From positions 870,563,978 through 870,627,977 of the forward strand of contig NC_056743.1 in NCBI RefSeq assembly GCF_019279795.1: 64,000 bases of DNA, in the 5' to 3' direction. Source of the DNA: Protopterus annectens. Its lineage: Eukaryota; Chordata; Ceratodontiformes; Protopteridae. Shown piece after piece: positions 23,134 to 34,792 of this stretch. Every line of letters starts with the position of its first letter. Position 1 is the first letter of the stretch. The notes beneath the pieces were generated by a model, which saw nothing but the letters and a program-made list of their open reading frames with translations, searched no databases and had not been told where the DNA came from. The position numbers and the translations under genes are program-made.

Positions 23134-25211
23134 ATGTTTTGGTTGTCTGTTCTTCAATTTGTGCTTGAAAGTTGGTATCCCACAATTCCATTGGAGTGGG
23201 TGGGGTTACATAATTATGTATGCAAATTAGATGTTAATCAGCGTACAGATTTGTACCTATTTTTCATGGGCCTTGTCCAGATTTTTGATGTTTCCAGGTT
23301 GAGAGGTATGTCAGTGTATGACAAACACACCTGGATCTGTGGTTGTGAGGAAACAAACAGCTTGTACTGCTTCCCATGTTTGTTGTTTGGTGGAGAGGAT
23401 GCCTGGACATCAAAGGGTATGAATGACCTGAAGAGAATGGAAGAAAAGTCCAGAAAGCATGAACAGTCTGCTAAACATTTTGACAACCAAATGAGTCTAG
23501 CAGTGTTGGGAACTGTGGATATCAGGTCTCAGTTAAGTAGTGGATACCAGTTATCAGTAGAAAGACACAACAAGAAAGTGGAAGGAAACTGTCGTGTTCT
23601 ATCACTTATAATAGACTGCATCAAGCTGTGTGCTGAAGAAGAAGTTGCTTTAAGAGGCCATGATGAGTCTGAAGAGTTATTGAGTGCAGGAATGTTCCGG
23701 AAACTGGTAGACTTCAGCTGCAGGTTTGATCAGAAGTTGGCTGAACACTTAACGACTTTAACTGTTTTTAAAGAAATATCAAAAACTGTTCAAAATGAAC
23801 TCCTGGACTGCATGCTAACAATATGCAGAGAAGAAATAAAAAGAGATTTCTACTGCAAAATTTGCAGCAGTAATTGCAGATGAAACCACTGATTTTGCTG
23901 GGCTATGGCAAGCTGCTGTTGTGTTCCGTTACGTCATCAATGGACAGGTGTGGAACGTTTTTGGGGATACTTTACACCACCTGGACAGACAACAGGACAT
24001 ATTGCTGGTGTGATAAAACAACAGTTGAAGGAAGTAGTGGGAGACCAGCATGAAAAAGTGATTGCTCAGAGTTATGATGGTGCATCTGTTATGAGTGGTG
24101 TTCAGCATGGGGTCCAGGCCATCATAAGAGGAGAGTTTAAATATGCCTACTATGTACACTGCTATGCCCACCAACTTAATCTGGTAATGCAAAGAGCCAC
24201 ACAACAAAATACTGAAGCATGGACAGCCTTTTTCAGTCGTTCAGTTCAAAGACAAGCTGCTCTGGATAGTATAGTATCACAACGCATGCCAAGAGTGTCA
24301 GGAACACGGTGGAATTTTAACATCCGTACTGTAAATGCAGTGTACGAGAACTTGGAGTCACTGTCAGAGTGCTTTCTTTATTTGTACAAGTGTCCTACAT
24401 CTGCTGCAGCAACTGTACAGGAAGCAAATGGGCTACTGCGAACAGCTGAAGATGATGAATTTAAAATTTGGCTTACTGTTTTCCAGCATATAATTCCCCA
24501 TGTTGACATTCTGTACAGGCAACTTCAGTGTCGTACCACAGATGCAACCACTGTTGAAAAGGATGTGCATACATTTTTGATGAAATTGACGGTGTCAGAT
24601 CGGATATCGACAGTATTTCAGAACAGTATCTACAGACAGAGAACATCCTGTCAAGACGTAGACGAGGGCCATCAGCTTTCCGACCACTGCATGAGGCATT
24701 GTTAATTGCTGCAAAGGAAGTGTGTGATGTCATAAAGTTCCAGGCAACATCACGATTTCAACAAACTGGCCATCTTCAAGCTTCTCAGTTACTTCTGCCT
24801 GAAAAGTTTTCAACATACATAAGAGAGTTTCCAGAATATATATTCACAGCAACAATAGACAACTATCCATTCATGTTGAGGGGACAACTTAGAACAGAAC
24901 TTGGTGTGATGTATCAATGTGAAGACTTTACAGCAACTGGCAGTGCAGTCCAGATGTTAAAATTCTTGGTGGACAACTCCTTATCCTGTGTGTTTTCACA
25001 GATTTACAATGTGTTGTTAATTATAGCCACCACACCAATGGCAACTGCTGAGGCAGAAAGGTGTTTCTCAACATTGAAAAGAATTAAAACATTTCTTCGT
25101 AGTACAATGGGGCAAGAAAGACTGACTGCATTGGCTATGATTTCCATAGGAAAGGAGTTAACGCGGAGTATAACTAACTTCAACCAAAGAGTTATTGATT
25201 TGTTTGCATAA
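23134..25211 (+). pseudogene. hAT-superfamily transposase (ZMYM1-like), frameshifted
   Basis: Three open pieces (23134-23883, 23905-24705, 24699-25211) together match a hAT transposase of the kind often annotated as zinc finger MYM-type protein 1-like. In order they show a TTF-type zinc module (WICGCEETNSLYCFPCLLF), the first catalytic Asp block VIADETTDFAG in a shifted frame near 23870, SYDGASVMSGVQHGVQA, HCYAHQLNLVMQ, and the C-terminal dimerisation block TAEAERCFSTLKRIKTFLRS. It would cut and paste DNA between terminal inverted repeats. Frameshifts lie near 23870-23960 and 24640-24700. The N-terminus is short, so a 5' exon or segment may be missing. It is inactive as it stands. Confidence 0.85.
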
Positions 25212-25276
25212 AATAAAGACAGACGAATGGACTTTATCTATAAGTAACAGAGGAACACAAGAGGCACTTGTACTAT

Positions 25277-25792
25277 ACTACAAGCACTTATGTAACCCAG
25301 CCACTGGGGATGCACAAGCCAATGCATTTCTTCGTGCCGGTCCCAAGCCAGGATAAATGGGGAGGATTACGTCAGGAAGGGCATCCAATATAACCTCTGC
25401 CAAATGACATATGTGGGACAATACAGATTTCCATACTGGATTGGTCGAGGCCTGGGTTAACAATGACCACCACCAGTACTGTTAGCCAACAGGAAGCTGG
25501 CGGAAATTGGGCTACTGTTGGCTGTTGGAGAAGAGGGAGAAAGCATGCCCAAAGGCGAGAGTGTGTTGATTTGGACATGTGATGAGTAGGGATGCTGGGT
25601 ACATTGGGAAAGGATGCTAAGGATGGCGCTGCCAGGGAATAAAAGAGGAAGGCCTCATAAGGTTAGGTTTATGGATGTGGTAGAGGAAGTGATGTGGTGA
25701 CAGAGCAAGATGCAGAGGACAGGAAGAAATGGAAACAGATCTGATGTGGCAACCCCTAATGGGAACAACTGAAAGAGACTACAAGCACTTAT
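25277..25792 (+). mobile_element. RTE-type LINE 3' fragment or derived element, with 15-bp target duplication
   Basis: The body 25292-25777 lies between perfect copies of ACTACAAGCACTTAT (25277-25291 and 25778-25792). From about 25570 it encodes, with frame breaks, the C-terminus typical of RTE LINEs of fish and amphibians (G-H-V-M-x-R-D-A-G-Y-I-G-K, then K-R-G-R-P-like and F-M-D-V-V). It ends GTGGCAACCCCTAATGGGAA. The first half (from CCAGCCACTGGGG) is a non-coding block known in related repeats. It inserted just downstream of the hAT transposase, 66 bp after its stop. Confidence 0.8.
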
Positions 25793-25927
25793 TTGGAACC
25801 AGGTGTGGTCACGTGAATAGTATTTGCTTGTGAAACTTTAAACTGCCCCTTTTGAGCCTCCATGAAAAAGGGGGAAAAAAGAAACCCAGTATGACCTGAT
25901 GTGTTCCAGACCACAGCTTCTCCTCAG

Positions 25928-25972
25928 GTGCAGAAACAGAGTACGAAGTACTGTTTGCAGCATACAGCAGAG
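25928..25972 (+). CDS. Putative 45-bp exon, in phase with the exon at 20472
   Basis: It is preceded by CTTCTCCTCAG and followed by GTAAGTG, both strong splice signals. Entered in phase 1 it is fully open and reads AETEYEVLFAAYSR, and it leaves again in phase 1, matching the phase 1 end of the 20472 exon. The protein is not recognised. An exon this small needs transcript support. If the hAT end at 28855 belonged to the transposase at 23134, this exon would lie inside the transposon, which argues against it being a host exon or against that pairing. Confidence 0.4.
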
Positions 25973-25991
25973 GTAAGTGTTCAAAGCAATC

Positions 25992-25993
<2 letters not shown>

Positions 25994-26072
<79 letters not shown>

Positions 26073-26081
26073 ATGTATATA

Positions 26082-26136
<55 letters not shown>
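25994..26136. repeat. Compound (GT)n/(TA)n microsatellite
   Basis: A GT run to 26050, interrupted GT and TATG to 26084, then a pure TA run to about 26136. The CR1 copy C begins about 60 bases later. Confidence 0.97.
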
Positions 26137-26139
<3 letters not shown>

Positions 26140-26197
26140 ACAATGTGTGCTGTGTAGACTATTCAGCATGCGCCATAGTGACTGAGCATTTATTTCA

Positions 26198-28712
26198 TCA
26201 ACTACCCAAACATAGACTGGGAGCATTACTCTAGCTCCAACACCCTAGCCCAAAGGTTCCTAGAATTTATAAACTCAAATGCTATGGAACAACTTGTTAC
26301 CACTCCCACAAGAGGGAAAAACATACTGGACCTGATCATCACCAACATGGGGACTCTATGCTCCAGACCAGAAGAGTATCCCTCACTGGTAAGATCAGAC
26401 CATAAACTAATCTCACTGGATATTCACATCCCGATCCCACCCCCTGCCCAGAAAACCACAGTGAAAAACTTCTCTAAAGCAAATTTCACACTCCTCAAAA
26501 CTGAGGTGGAATCCTTCAAAGCCCCAGGGCCTGTTGAAAATACGGCCCAGACCGCAGAATCCTTTATAAACGCATTCTATGAACACCTTCAGGAATGCAT
26601 GGATCATGTGATCCCAAATAAAACCAAGACCCAATCCTCCAAAGGCAGACGTCCTGTCTGGTGGACCCCAGCCATAAACAAACTATACAATAGAAGGAAG
26701 AAGCTACTAAATGATAGAGCAAAATCCCAAAAAGGGAAGGCATCACTGATCAGTATTAGCAAAAAACTATGGGCACACATAAAATTGTCTAAGGCCAGCT
26801 TCGAGAGAAAAATTGCACAGGACACTAAGGATAATCACAAGGCTTTCTTTAGTTATGTTAGGAACCTGGGTGGTAATTCCCAGATATGCTCAGAATTAGT
26901 CCAAAATGACAAAAAATACACCGAACCCACAGACATTGCCAACATCCTAGCTGACAGATTCAGTGCAAACTTCTCCCCCCCTCCCCACCAAAAGGGCAAA
27001 TATCTATCCCAGCAGAGTGCTGCCCCCCTGACATCTCAGATGCTCAGGTAAGAGCCGCCCTCTCCAAAGCAAAAAACACAGCATCAATGGGACCAGACAG
27101 TGTCTCAGGTTGCGTCCTACATGAACTCCAAGAAGAGCTAAACCCAAACATAAAACTACTGTTCACTCTCAGCCTTACTACAGGATATGTGCCCAAAGAG
27201 TGGCGTACAGCAACAGTGGTCCCTCTCCATAAAGGTGGTGCCTCAACGGATCCTGGAAACTATCGCCCCATAAGCCTGACTAGCTTGGTCTGCAAAGCTA
27301 TGGAAAGGATCATCATGGACCTCATAAATAAAGATATTGGGGACCTACAAACACTGGATCCTACCCAGTTCAGCTTTGTTAAGGGCAGATCCAGCCCCTT
27401 AAACCTGGTTGATTTCTTTGAAACAGTCACCAAGGCCATTGACGAGGGGAAGGTGGTCCACACAGCCTACCTGGACCTCGCAAAAGCCTTCGATACAATA
27501 CCCCACTCAGGCATTATAGATAAGCTCACCAGCTTAAATATAAACCCCTATGTCACTAGATGGATTGCAAATTGGCTCAAGGACAGAACCCACATGGTTA
27601 GAATTGCTGGAGCCATGTCAGACTCCAAACCAGTTACAAGTGGTGTCCCACAAGGCTCAGTCCTGGGACCTCTCTTGTTCGGTATATATTTCTCGGAGGT
27701 ACAGGCCAACACGGAAGGACTGTGGCTGACCAAGTTCGCAGATGACTGCAAACTGGGCGCCATAATCGACTCTCCAGCCGACACAAGCATCCTCCAAAAG
27801 GGCCTCATAGAAACAGACAACTGGTGCCAGAGCCATGGCCTCAAGCTAAATGCCAAAAGTGTACAGTCATCTCCTTTGGCAAAAACAAAGTGCCCACAAA
27901 TTACCACATAGGTGGTAATCCATTAAGCACGGAAGAAGTAATTAGGGACCTGGGGACCCAAGTTGATAGCAATCTCTCATTTGACAACCACGTGGCTAAA
28001 GTGGTTAGAAAACATTTTATATAGCCCACCTAATCATGAAGGGATTCACATCTAGATCAGGGGACATCATCGCCTCTTTACTCATCCCTCATCAGGCCCA
28101 TAATTGAGTACAATGCCCCTTTGGGATGTACCTTACCAGACACCTGCAGCAACTGGAAAGACCCCAAAAGTACCTCACCAAGAGGATCAAAGGGCTCAAA
28201 CAGATGCCATATGCTGCCCGGTTAAAGAAACTCCACTCTACTCAGTGGCATACCGCCTGTTCAGAGGCGATCTGTGCCTGACGTATAAAGCCATGTCCAA
28301 CCCGGAATTAATGGACATGCTGCACCTCAGAAAATCCAAATCCCATTGAGCTACGCACTCGAGAGACTTGAACCTCAGCACTGAAATAAATAAGACATGC
28401 TGGAGGGACAGATTCATAACCCAGAGGCTCCCTTCACTCTGGAATAAAATCCCAGTCCAGGTTAGGCAGAGTCCCTCATTGACTCTCTTCAAGAGGAATC
28501 TTGATGAGTGGATGGGAGATTGTAGGTTTACCCCGGGTATCACTTCTGTGTCACTGTTAGACAGAGGCACAGTATACTAACCTCGAAAAAGGGCATAGCA
28601 AAATAAATTTAAAATGGGTGGCGAAAGCCAAACACATTCTGGCTAGGCTTATAAATTCCCTAGGGCAGATAGCCTAGTATGAACCTATGAACCTATGAAC
28701 CTATGAACCTAT
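26198..28712 (+). mobile_element. CR1-clade LINE, copy C, 5'-truncated
   Basis: It begins inside the endonuclease G-D-F-N-Y-P-N block (CAACTACCCAAACATAGACTGG-like, read here as N-Y-P-N-I-D-W). It runs through linker, reverse transcriptase and 3' UTR and ends in four to five AACCTATG octamers at 28676-28712. It has frameshifts near 26990, 27860 and 28060-28130. Similarity to copies A, B and D is very high. Confidence 0.9.
26284..27911 (+). pseudogene. CR1 copy C ORF2: endonuclease end, linker and reverse transcriptase
   Basis: Two open pieces (26284-27051 and 27087-27911) are separated by a frameshift in a C-rich tract near 26980-26990. The first has LVRSDHKLISLDIHI and GRRPVWWTPAINKLYNRRKK. 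The second has NYRPISLTSLVCKAMERII, FVKGRSSPLNLVDFFE, AYLDLAKAFDTIPHSG, GVPQGSVLGPLLFGIYF and KFADDCKLGAIID, so all catalytic Asp residues are present. A one-base loss near 27858 (AAAAGTG where sisters have AAAAAGTG) shifts the C-terminal part, which continues in other frames to LLDRGTVY at 28580. Confidence 0.85.
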
Positions 28713-28855
28713 GTAAATAAGTAAGCATGTCCAGCACTGATCCCACGGCACCATAGCTCCACCCCTTTTTAGTTGGCCACACCCTTCCTGTTGGCCCTAC
28801 CCATTCAGCTGTCTCCTGCAGCCCCCCTTTGATTTGAAGTCACTAGCCACCACTG
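28713..28855 (-). mobile_element. Possible terminus of a hAT-like DNA transposon
   Basis: The stretch ends CACTAGCCACCACTG at 28855. Inverted, it starts CAGTGGTGGCTAGTGACTTC, a terminus style common in ZMYM1-like hAT elements and similar to the ends at 30079 and 40251. No partner terminus was found, so it may belong to the transposase at 23134 or be a solo end. Confidence 0.4.
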
Positions 28856-29024
28856 GTAGTGTCTGCATTACGTTGTGTGGTGTGGATGTTTAAGATGCAG
28901 AATTTATCAAATACAAAACTGATCAATGCATATCAATAAAGTTCTGTGTGTTTTTGTTTTATATATCTTTAGTTCACACACAGTTCAAAGATTTTGACAT
29001 TCTAAATTGGAAAGAAAGGTGCAA

Positions 29025-29436
29025 TCATAATCGGGTTCCTATTACCTGATCGAACATTTAGGTTAGCAAATACCTAAACGTAGATCTGGTAATAGCGAAA
29101 GCAAAAAAAACATGAACAACCGATTTAATGCAGGGAAAGAATTCCCTTGGCCGTTATGCAGATTTTTCCCCTTTCCCCTACTGTAGACTGATCTTGGAGT
29201 TGGTATATTTTGTTAGGGGGGGTGCAGGGGGCACAGCCCCCCACATCGGAGGGTGTGGGGTACGAAGCCCTCCACTTCATTTTGGTTTAATTTTTTTTTT
29301 TTTTTTTGCGGCCGAGGGAATTCATTCCCTATGTTAAATCGGCCATTCGCTGTTTTAATTTTTCAATATTACCAGGTCAACATTTAGGTATTCACTAACC
29401 TAAACATTTGATCGGGTAATATAGATGCTCATAATC
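29025..29436. mobile_element. Non-autonomous DNA element 1 with self-palindromic ends
   Basis: TCATAATC occurs at 29025-29032 and 29429-29436 and would be an 8-bp target duplication. The termini (about 29033-29096 and 29365-29428) are inverted copies of each other at about 80 per cent. Each is itself a palindrome: TATTACCTGATC with GATCTGGTAATA, and TTTAGGT with ACCTAAA. The core holds a G-rich/C-rich inverted segment (GGGGGCACAGCCCCCCACA) and matches the core of element 2 at 41043. No transposase is encoded. Confidence 0.7.
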
Positions 29437-30073
29437 TGTAAATTACAGACTGTCATTTATTGACTCATTTATATATGTGTTGCTGGCCAGGTTAACCCTG
29501 CTGGGTGGTGCTTATTTTCAGGGGGGACTTCGCTTATCAGCATATGGAACAGTGACAATGCTTAGAAAAGAAACAATATACCCTGAGAACATCAAACACA
29601 ATAGTATTACAGATCACTATGTACTCACACACATATACCCATACATAAATCGAAAAACAAGCTATGAAAAGAAAATTTATGTGTTATTAAACAACAAAGC
29701 AAATAGTCATAGAAACAACATTGTTAAAGAAAAATGTAATTGAGTGTAATTAGGAGATAAGTAGAGAAAAGTGATGGTTCAAAAGACAACTGGGGGTGCT
29801 GAAAGTATAAAAATATGGTAGATTTAAGAGTGAAAAGGAGTTTTATGAATGCCAGGGGACTATTGGAAGTTAACTTATATAGAGATTAGGTGTACCAGAT
29901 GTGTGAAAAGGAGGAAGAGAGAAGTCATGGATATGAAGGATTTAAAGTAGCTTCTCAGAAGTTGAAACGTGAGTGAAGGAATTGAAAGCCACTTTTGTCG
30001 GAGTGGAATATCTGGTCTGGTCACATATGTTACATGGCAAATTACTTCAGAGGAGGAATTTGCAGAGCTATTT
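29437..30073. other. Non-coding, no recognised feature
   Basis: AT-rich sequence with no recognised coding or repeat signal. Confidence 0.35.
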
Positions 30074-30103
30074 TGTAACAGTGGCGGATTTAGGCATGGG
30101 CGC

Positions 30104-31539
30104 AGGGGCGAGCGCCGGTCCCTTTTTAGACTTGCATTTCAAAAAAAAAAAATTTTTACAGAGAATCCTGTCATCGACGCGCCTAATACTGTACATCAAA
30201 GATGTGATTGGAGGTCGCAGTCAGATGACTTTTTTCTAAAACGATCCTCTACTGCATCTCCATTGTAATTTAGGCACGTTGGTGAAAGCTGTGATAAACG
30301 TTAAAAGTTTATTTAGTTAACCTTTTGTCTATTCAAGACAATTTAAAACCAGCCAGACAAAAGACATTGAAACTGCTCTTCCAGTGTGAGTGATCTGCAT
30401 TGAGGTAAATTTGCTAATTTTCATTGAAATACCCATTTAATTTAATTATATTCAAGGCAGCAAGGAAGTGGCACAGTTGAGAGAGTAAAAATCAAATAAG
30501 AAAAATAAATAAGCGTATAGTTTGTCCGTTTTTAAATAATTCTTTTACATAACTAATTGATTAATTGGTTGTTATGACGTGTTGCTATTTAAACCATATG
30601 AAAATGTGTTTCAAATTGTTTGAAAAAGTTTGGCAGGCGCTAAATGAAAGCGCTTATTTATTTGTCTTTCACTTGTATTTTGTGCAATAAAGCTTCTAAT
30701 ATACAACGCTGGATTTTACACGCTATTTTCTTCAACTAGCTATGTGTCAGCACCTTGTTCCTGCACTTTTGTTGCTCAAGTTTTTGACAGTTGAGAGAGT
30801 GCTGCATTTGGCGCACTTATAGCATAATTATCATGCAGAGTCTCTGTTGTGATTTCGCAGTATTTTTTTTTTCGTTCTTGTTTCTTTAGAAATTTGTCCC
30901 TGATTGGTTGAGAATTATGCTTCCCTCGGCAGAGATGCATGCTTTTCATTGTGATATTATATGAATTATATGGTGATGTTGCAATAACTCAATATGTGTT
31001 CATATTTTTTATATTTGTTGTTCTGATCAAAATCAGCAGGTATACTTTTAGGGAGCTCCTTCCAAATGGCAGTTTGATCTAATTGTCGTGATAAGAGTAG
31101 ACAAAAACTAAGCAAAATGCTGAAAATCTAGAAGTGAATGAAACCATTTGTGATGCTTTCAGAAATCCTGAGTAAACACAGAAGATTTATAAAAAAAAGG
31201 TAAAATTCTTGACATGCTTTCACTGAGGATGTTACCTTCTTGAAATAAACACCAGTAGGATGGAAGTGCATGTTAGGAAAGCTGGAAGTTTATGCTCCAA
31301 GAAGATGAAAAATGTCTTGCTTGGTGTATAGCAAGACGAAATCTACCTGGAGAGGAGAATGACTTTTAAAAAGAAAACTGACTTCTGCAAAAATGTGGCA
31401 AGAAAAGAAAATACGAGATTCATACGGATAAGAGAAACTCTGTATCGAAAACTTCAGAAGTAGGGTTACCACTTACATACAAACAAGCATACATATATTT
31501 CAGGTGCAGGCAATAATGCTGTTCTAGCCTACCAATATA
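30104..31539. other. Non-coding, no recognised feature
   Basis: AT-rich interior of the candidate composite element. No transposase similarity was seen in any frame. Confidence 0.35.
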
Positions 31540-31960
31540 CCAAAACAGCTGCTCTTAAAAACATCGAGACTAGTGCTTACTATGTAATTTGGTCATCTAT
31601 TCCATGCATCAGCTACTCTTCCAGAGAACCAATTAGTACACTTCTCATTCCTATAGAATCTTCTACATAGGTTGCCTATGATTCTCTACTATTTTTGATA
31701 ACCCCAACCATTTCCAGCAGAAGTTGTCTGTAAATACCCTATATACCTGAATAAGGTCACCTCTTATATATCTGTATGAGACCTTGTACATATTTAAATA
31801 TTTTAGTCTTTCATAATAACTTAAATTTTCTAATCCACTGATGCCCCTGGTATATTTCTGTTGTACTCTTTCAAATTTACTCTGCTTGTTTTCTTATAAA
31901 GTTTTCATATTGTTATTTAATATTCGAGTTTGGGTCTAATGAAACAAACAATGATTTCAT
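31540..31960 (-). repeat. Old LINE 3'-region remnant (CR1/L2-like)
   Basis: Plus-strand blocks such as AATAAGGTCACCTCTTATAT, GTCTTTCATAATAACTTAA and TTGTACTCTTTCAAATTTAC follow the order seen in the 3' regions of widespread vertebrate CR1/L2-like repeats (read inverted). There is no open frame. The family assignment is tentative. Confidence 0.4.
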
Positions 31961-31979
31961 CATTTCTGGCTTTTTAGTT

Positions 31980-32440
31980 TCATGAGTTCAAAGGAGATTA
32001 CTAGGCCAATGACTTAAGAGCACTTACAAGCCTAGCCAATATAACCTGATTTTACCCAATATATGGTCCCTAGACACAAGAGGATGGCATGGATTTATGC
32101 CAATGCCTTGAGTATCTTACAGGTTGCCTCTGTCCACAGCTGACATAGGCACTATCACAGATGTGATTTTATGAGCCCCCATCCATTGAGCCAAATTGCA
32201 TTGGAAGAAGGACAGAGAAGGGCTCTGCTTAATGTGAATAGGAAGCCTGTTCCAAAGAAGGGACATGTTTTGTTTGAGTAGCTAAATTTAACTACCTTGA
32301 TCAGGTAGCCCTCATGCTGTTTGACTTATATATGTATAGCAGCTTCATCAGGGTTGGATTTATGAGTGTCTTGTAGGTTAGGCATAGTTTACCCCTTAAT
32401 AGTCAGTAGGAGACAGAGTAAAGGGATAAAGTTTTTAATC
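31980..32440 (-). mobile_element. CR1 3'-end remnant
   Basis: It begins TTCATGAGTTCA then TACTAGGCCAATGACTTAAG and AAGCCTAGCCA, the inverted CR1 3' tail (compare 2226-2290). It continues through blocks parallel to 2380-2650, such as GGCTCTGCTTAATGTGAATA and GTCTTGTAGGTTAGGCATAG. It is an older subfamily than copies A-D. Confidence 0.65.
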
Positions 32441-34792
32441 TATCCACATATGACATCTTTTTATACAACCTATAATTCTATAACTATCATTAAAAAAATG
32501 GTTGATACAATTAGAATAACCCAAAGCTGAAGCTATCCATATACATATGAAGGGATGAAACTTGTAAGCTGTAGACTGAATAATCTGTGAACTGTTCATT
32601 ATGTATAAGTGTTTTATATAGTTCGGCTCACTGGTGAGTTTGAATCTCAGTTTCAGTGTTTAAACCTGTAGAACCTAATGACATCAGGTTACATTGGCAG
32701 ATATTTTCTTTAATCATATAGATCAGTCTTTATTTAAAAACAACAATCTACAATTCTTGGCATCTATCTTTGTGCATTTTCATCTTTCATAATCATTTTC
32801 AGAGTCTTTTAACACTACATAGATGTGTATGCCACTTTGTTCATTTTCTTTGTTGCTTTTAAAGAAGATTCAGTTCTCTTTTCTAGCCTTTCTTTTACTA
32901 GTTTACTTGCCAGTTAAACTGTTTACAAACCTCTGCCTTTTTCTTTATACTGTCCTCTCTTTTTCTCTTATCTGCTCAGTCATTTGTTAACAGTTTTTAC
33001 AGACTGGGGCCTGTGTGGATTTCTATCGTCTTGTAATCCCCTTTTTTTCTAGCTGGAAGTAATAGTATACACAACAGTAAGTAGAGTTAACTTGGAACTC
33101 TTCTTCATTTCCTCGATTGGCAAAATCTGCAGTTACAACTATTTATTGAGTTTCTTTACATCCTTTAGCTCATTTTTCAAATGCTGCAATACCTGGTTGG
33201 TCCAGAAAATGTGCATCCAATCCCAGCGTACCTCTCCCCTATATAGCTAGCATGTTTAGTTTACCATAGGGAACATTCTATTTTGTTTTGCTGGTATAAA
33301 AACACTTTTATGCTGAAGCTTCCAGGTTTCCAATTTCCAGACATTGTGGTTATTTTTGACATAGTGCATACCAGTTTTCACCCTTTTTGACTTCTGTACA
33401 GTAGTTTTCAGAATGACTGCATACTACATTTCTACAGCATTGTATAGGTTTTGGAAATAACTTGCCCTTACCCTTTAGCTAGTGTAATTTTGGTAATGCA
33501 TTTAATCAGGTAATCTTCCAGTTTTCATTATTCCTTGCACCACAGGGTAGTATTCCAACTGACTCCTGTTGAAGCTGAGTTCTCCTTTTAGTCTGTCCTC
33601 CTATGAGAACTTCTCGTTTACTACTATTTTTTCCTCACTAACTTAACTTGCTGTCCTTGTTTTGCCAATTCCATAACACAGTTTTCATCCCGTTATCTGT
33701 TTTACTTCTCTCCCCCATTGGCAATAAATCTAGCTTTCCACCCCTTAGTCACAAAGTTGCAGACACTTCACCTCCACTCTGTTTTTGGGTTATCTAGAAA
33801 GAAGTTTTGAGCTCTTTTTTTTACTCAACCAAACTTTCTTTAGGTAACTTACAGTTTGCTTTGAAAGTTCTTTCTTGACTCCTTGCATTGTTCATGAGAC
33901 TGAGGACCTCAGTCTTCTTACCCATTTTTATAGTGTGATCATAACTACAAATTGCATTGGAAAGATTCCAGGCACTTTCTTGCATTTTTTTTGCCTTTGC
34001 AAAATCTATGCTCTTGGTCAGCTAGGTATTTAGTGTTGTGCCGTAGTTTGCTTTTGCTAGACTGTCTTTAGTACTCATTGCAAAGTAAATTTTTTGCAGG
34101 TGAACGTCAAGTCTGCATATGGTGCTTTGATCTAGACCAATGACATTTCACCAGTGAGCTGGTTAAATTATTACAAAGCTGCTTTTAGCATGTGACACGT
34201 TTTTCTTCCAAACAAACATTTTTCTGATTCCATCATAAAACAAGTCAAGGTATCTTTTCCCTTGAGCTGAAGAGGGACTGTGCAGGTTAGAGTTTTTTTT
34301 TTCAATGATTGCCTAAAGCCTAAGACATTTTTATGGCATTTTAGATGCAGGGGTGTTCTGACAATCTCCAGGATGCCCTTTAATTTTACTGTTGCAATAT
34401 TCTTAACATAAGGGATTGCCTGCCAAGGGTATCCCAAAATCCGGCCAGTATACCAAAGCCTTTTACTACCTAAGGTATGCTGCACATATGCTCCTCACAT
34501 ATGTAGGATATAAAAGTGACCTCGTACCATCCTCAGAACTTCTCTGCCAGCAGTCTGAACGCTATCTTCAATCGTCTGTCTGTTTACCCAAGTTGTTTGG
34601 TGTTGTTTGCTGGTATATCAAGGTGTTTAGATAAGTGCCGTATTGGGGCTTTCTTTTCTTATTTACTGCTGCTTTTTTTCTGGGGTTTCTACATGTCATC
34701 CAGAAAAGGCAAATGTCAGTGTGGAAGACAAATTCCACATAAAGATAGTGCCGAAGACTTTATAAAGTCATAATTCCTCTCTTGTTATTTAG
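32441..34792. other. Non-coding, T-rich; upstream flank and probable left end of the DIRS element
   Basis: No coding similarity. The last few hundred bases (from about 34330) should include the DIRS left terminal repeat, since the gag-like frame starts at 34793, but its boundary could not be set by eye. Confidence 0.35.

Noticed and set aside
23238-23486. Minus-strand frames over the hAT transposase
   Set aside because: Shadows of the plus-strand transposase codons.
28676-28712. Short direct repeats that could be taken for a CRISPR-like or satellite array
   Set aside because: They are the AACCTATG octamer tail of the CR1, with no spacers. The same holds at 15601-15620 and 48220-48250.
20436-28855. 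A single hAT element from a CAGTGG word near 20436 or 20515 to the inverted end at 28855
   Set aside because: The left words lack the following G-C-x-G-C terminus, the putative exon would lie inside, and no target duplication matches.
34171-34485. 104-residue minus-strand open frame left of the DIRS gag
   Set aside because: No similarity to any known family, and it lies where the DIRS terminal repeat is expected. Chance frame.
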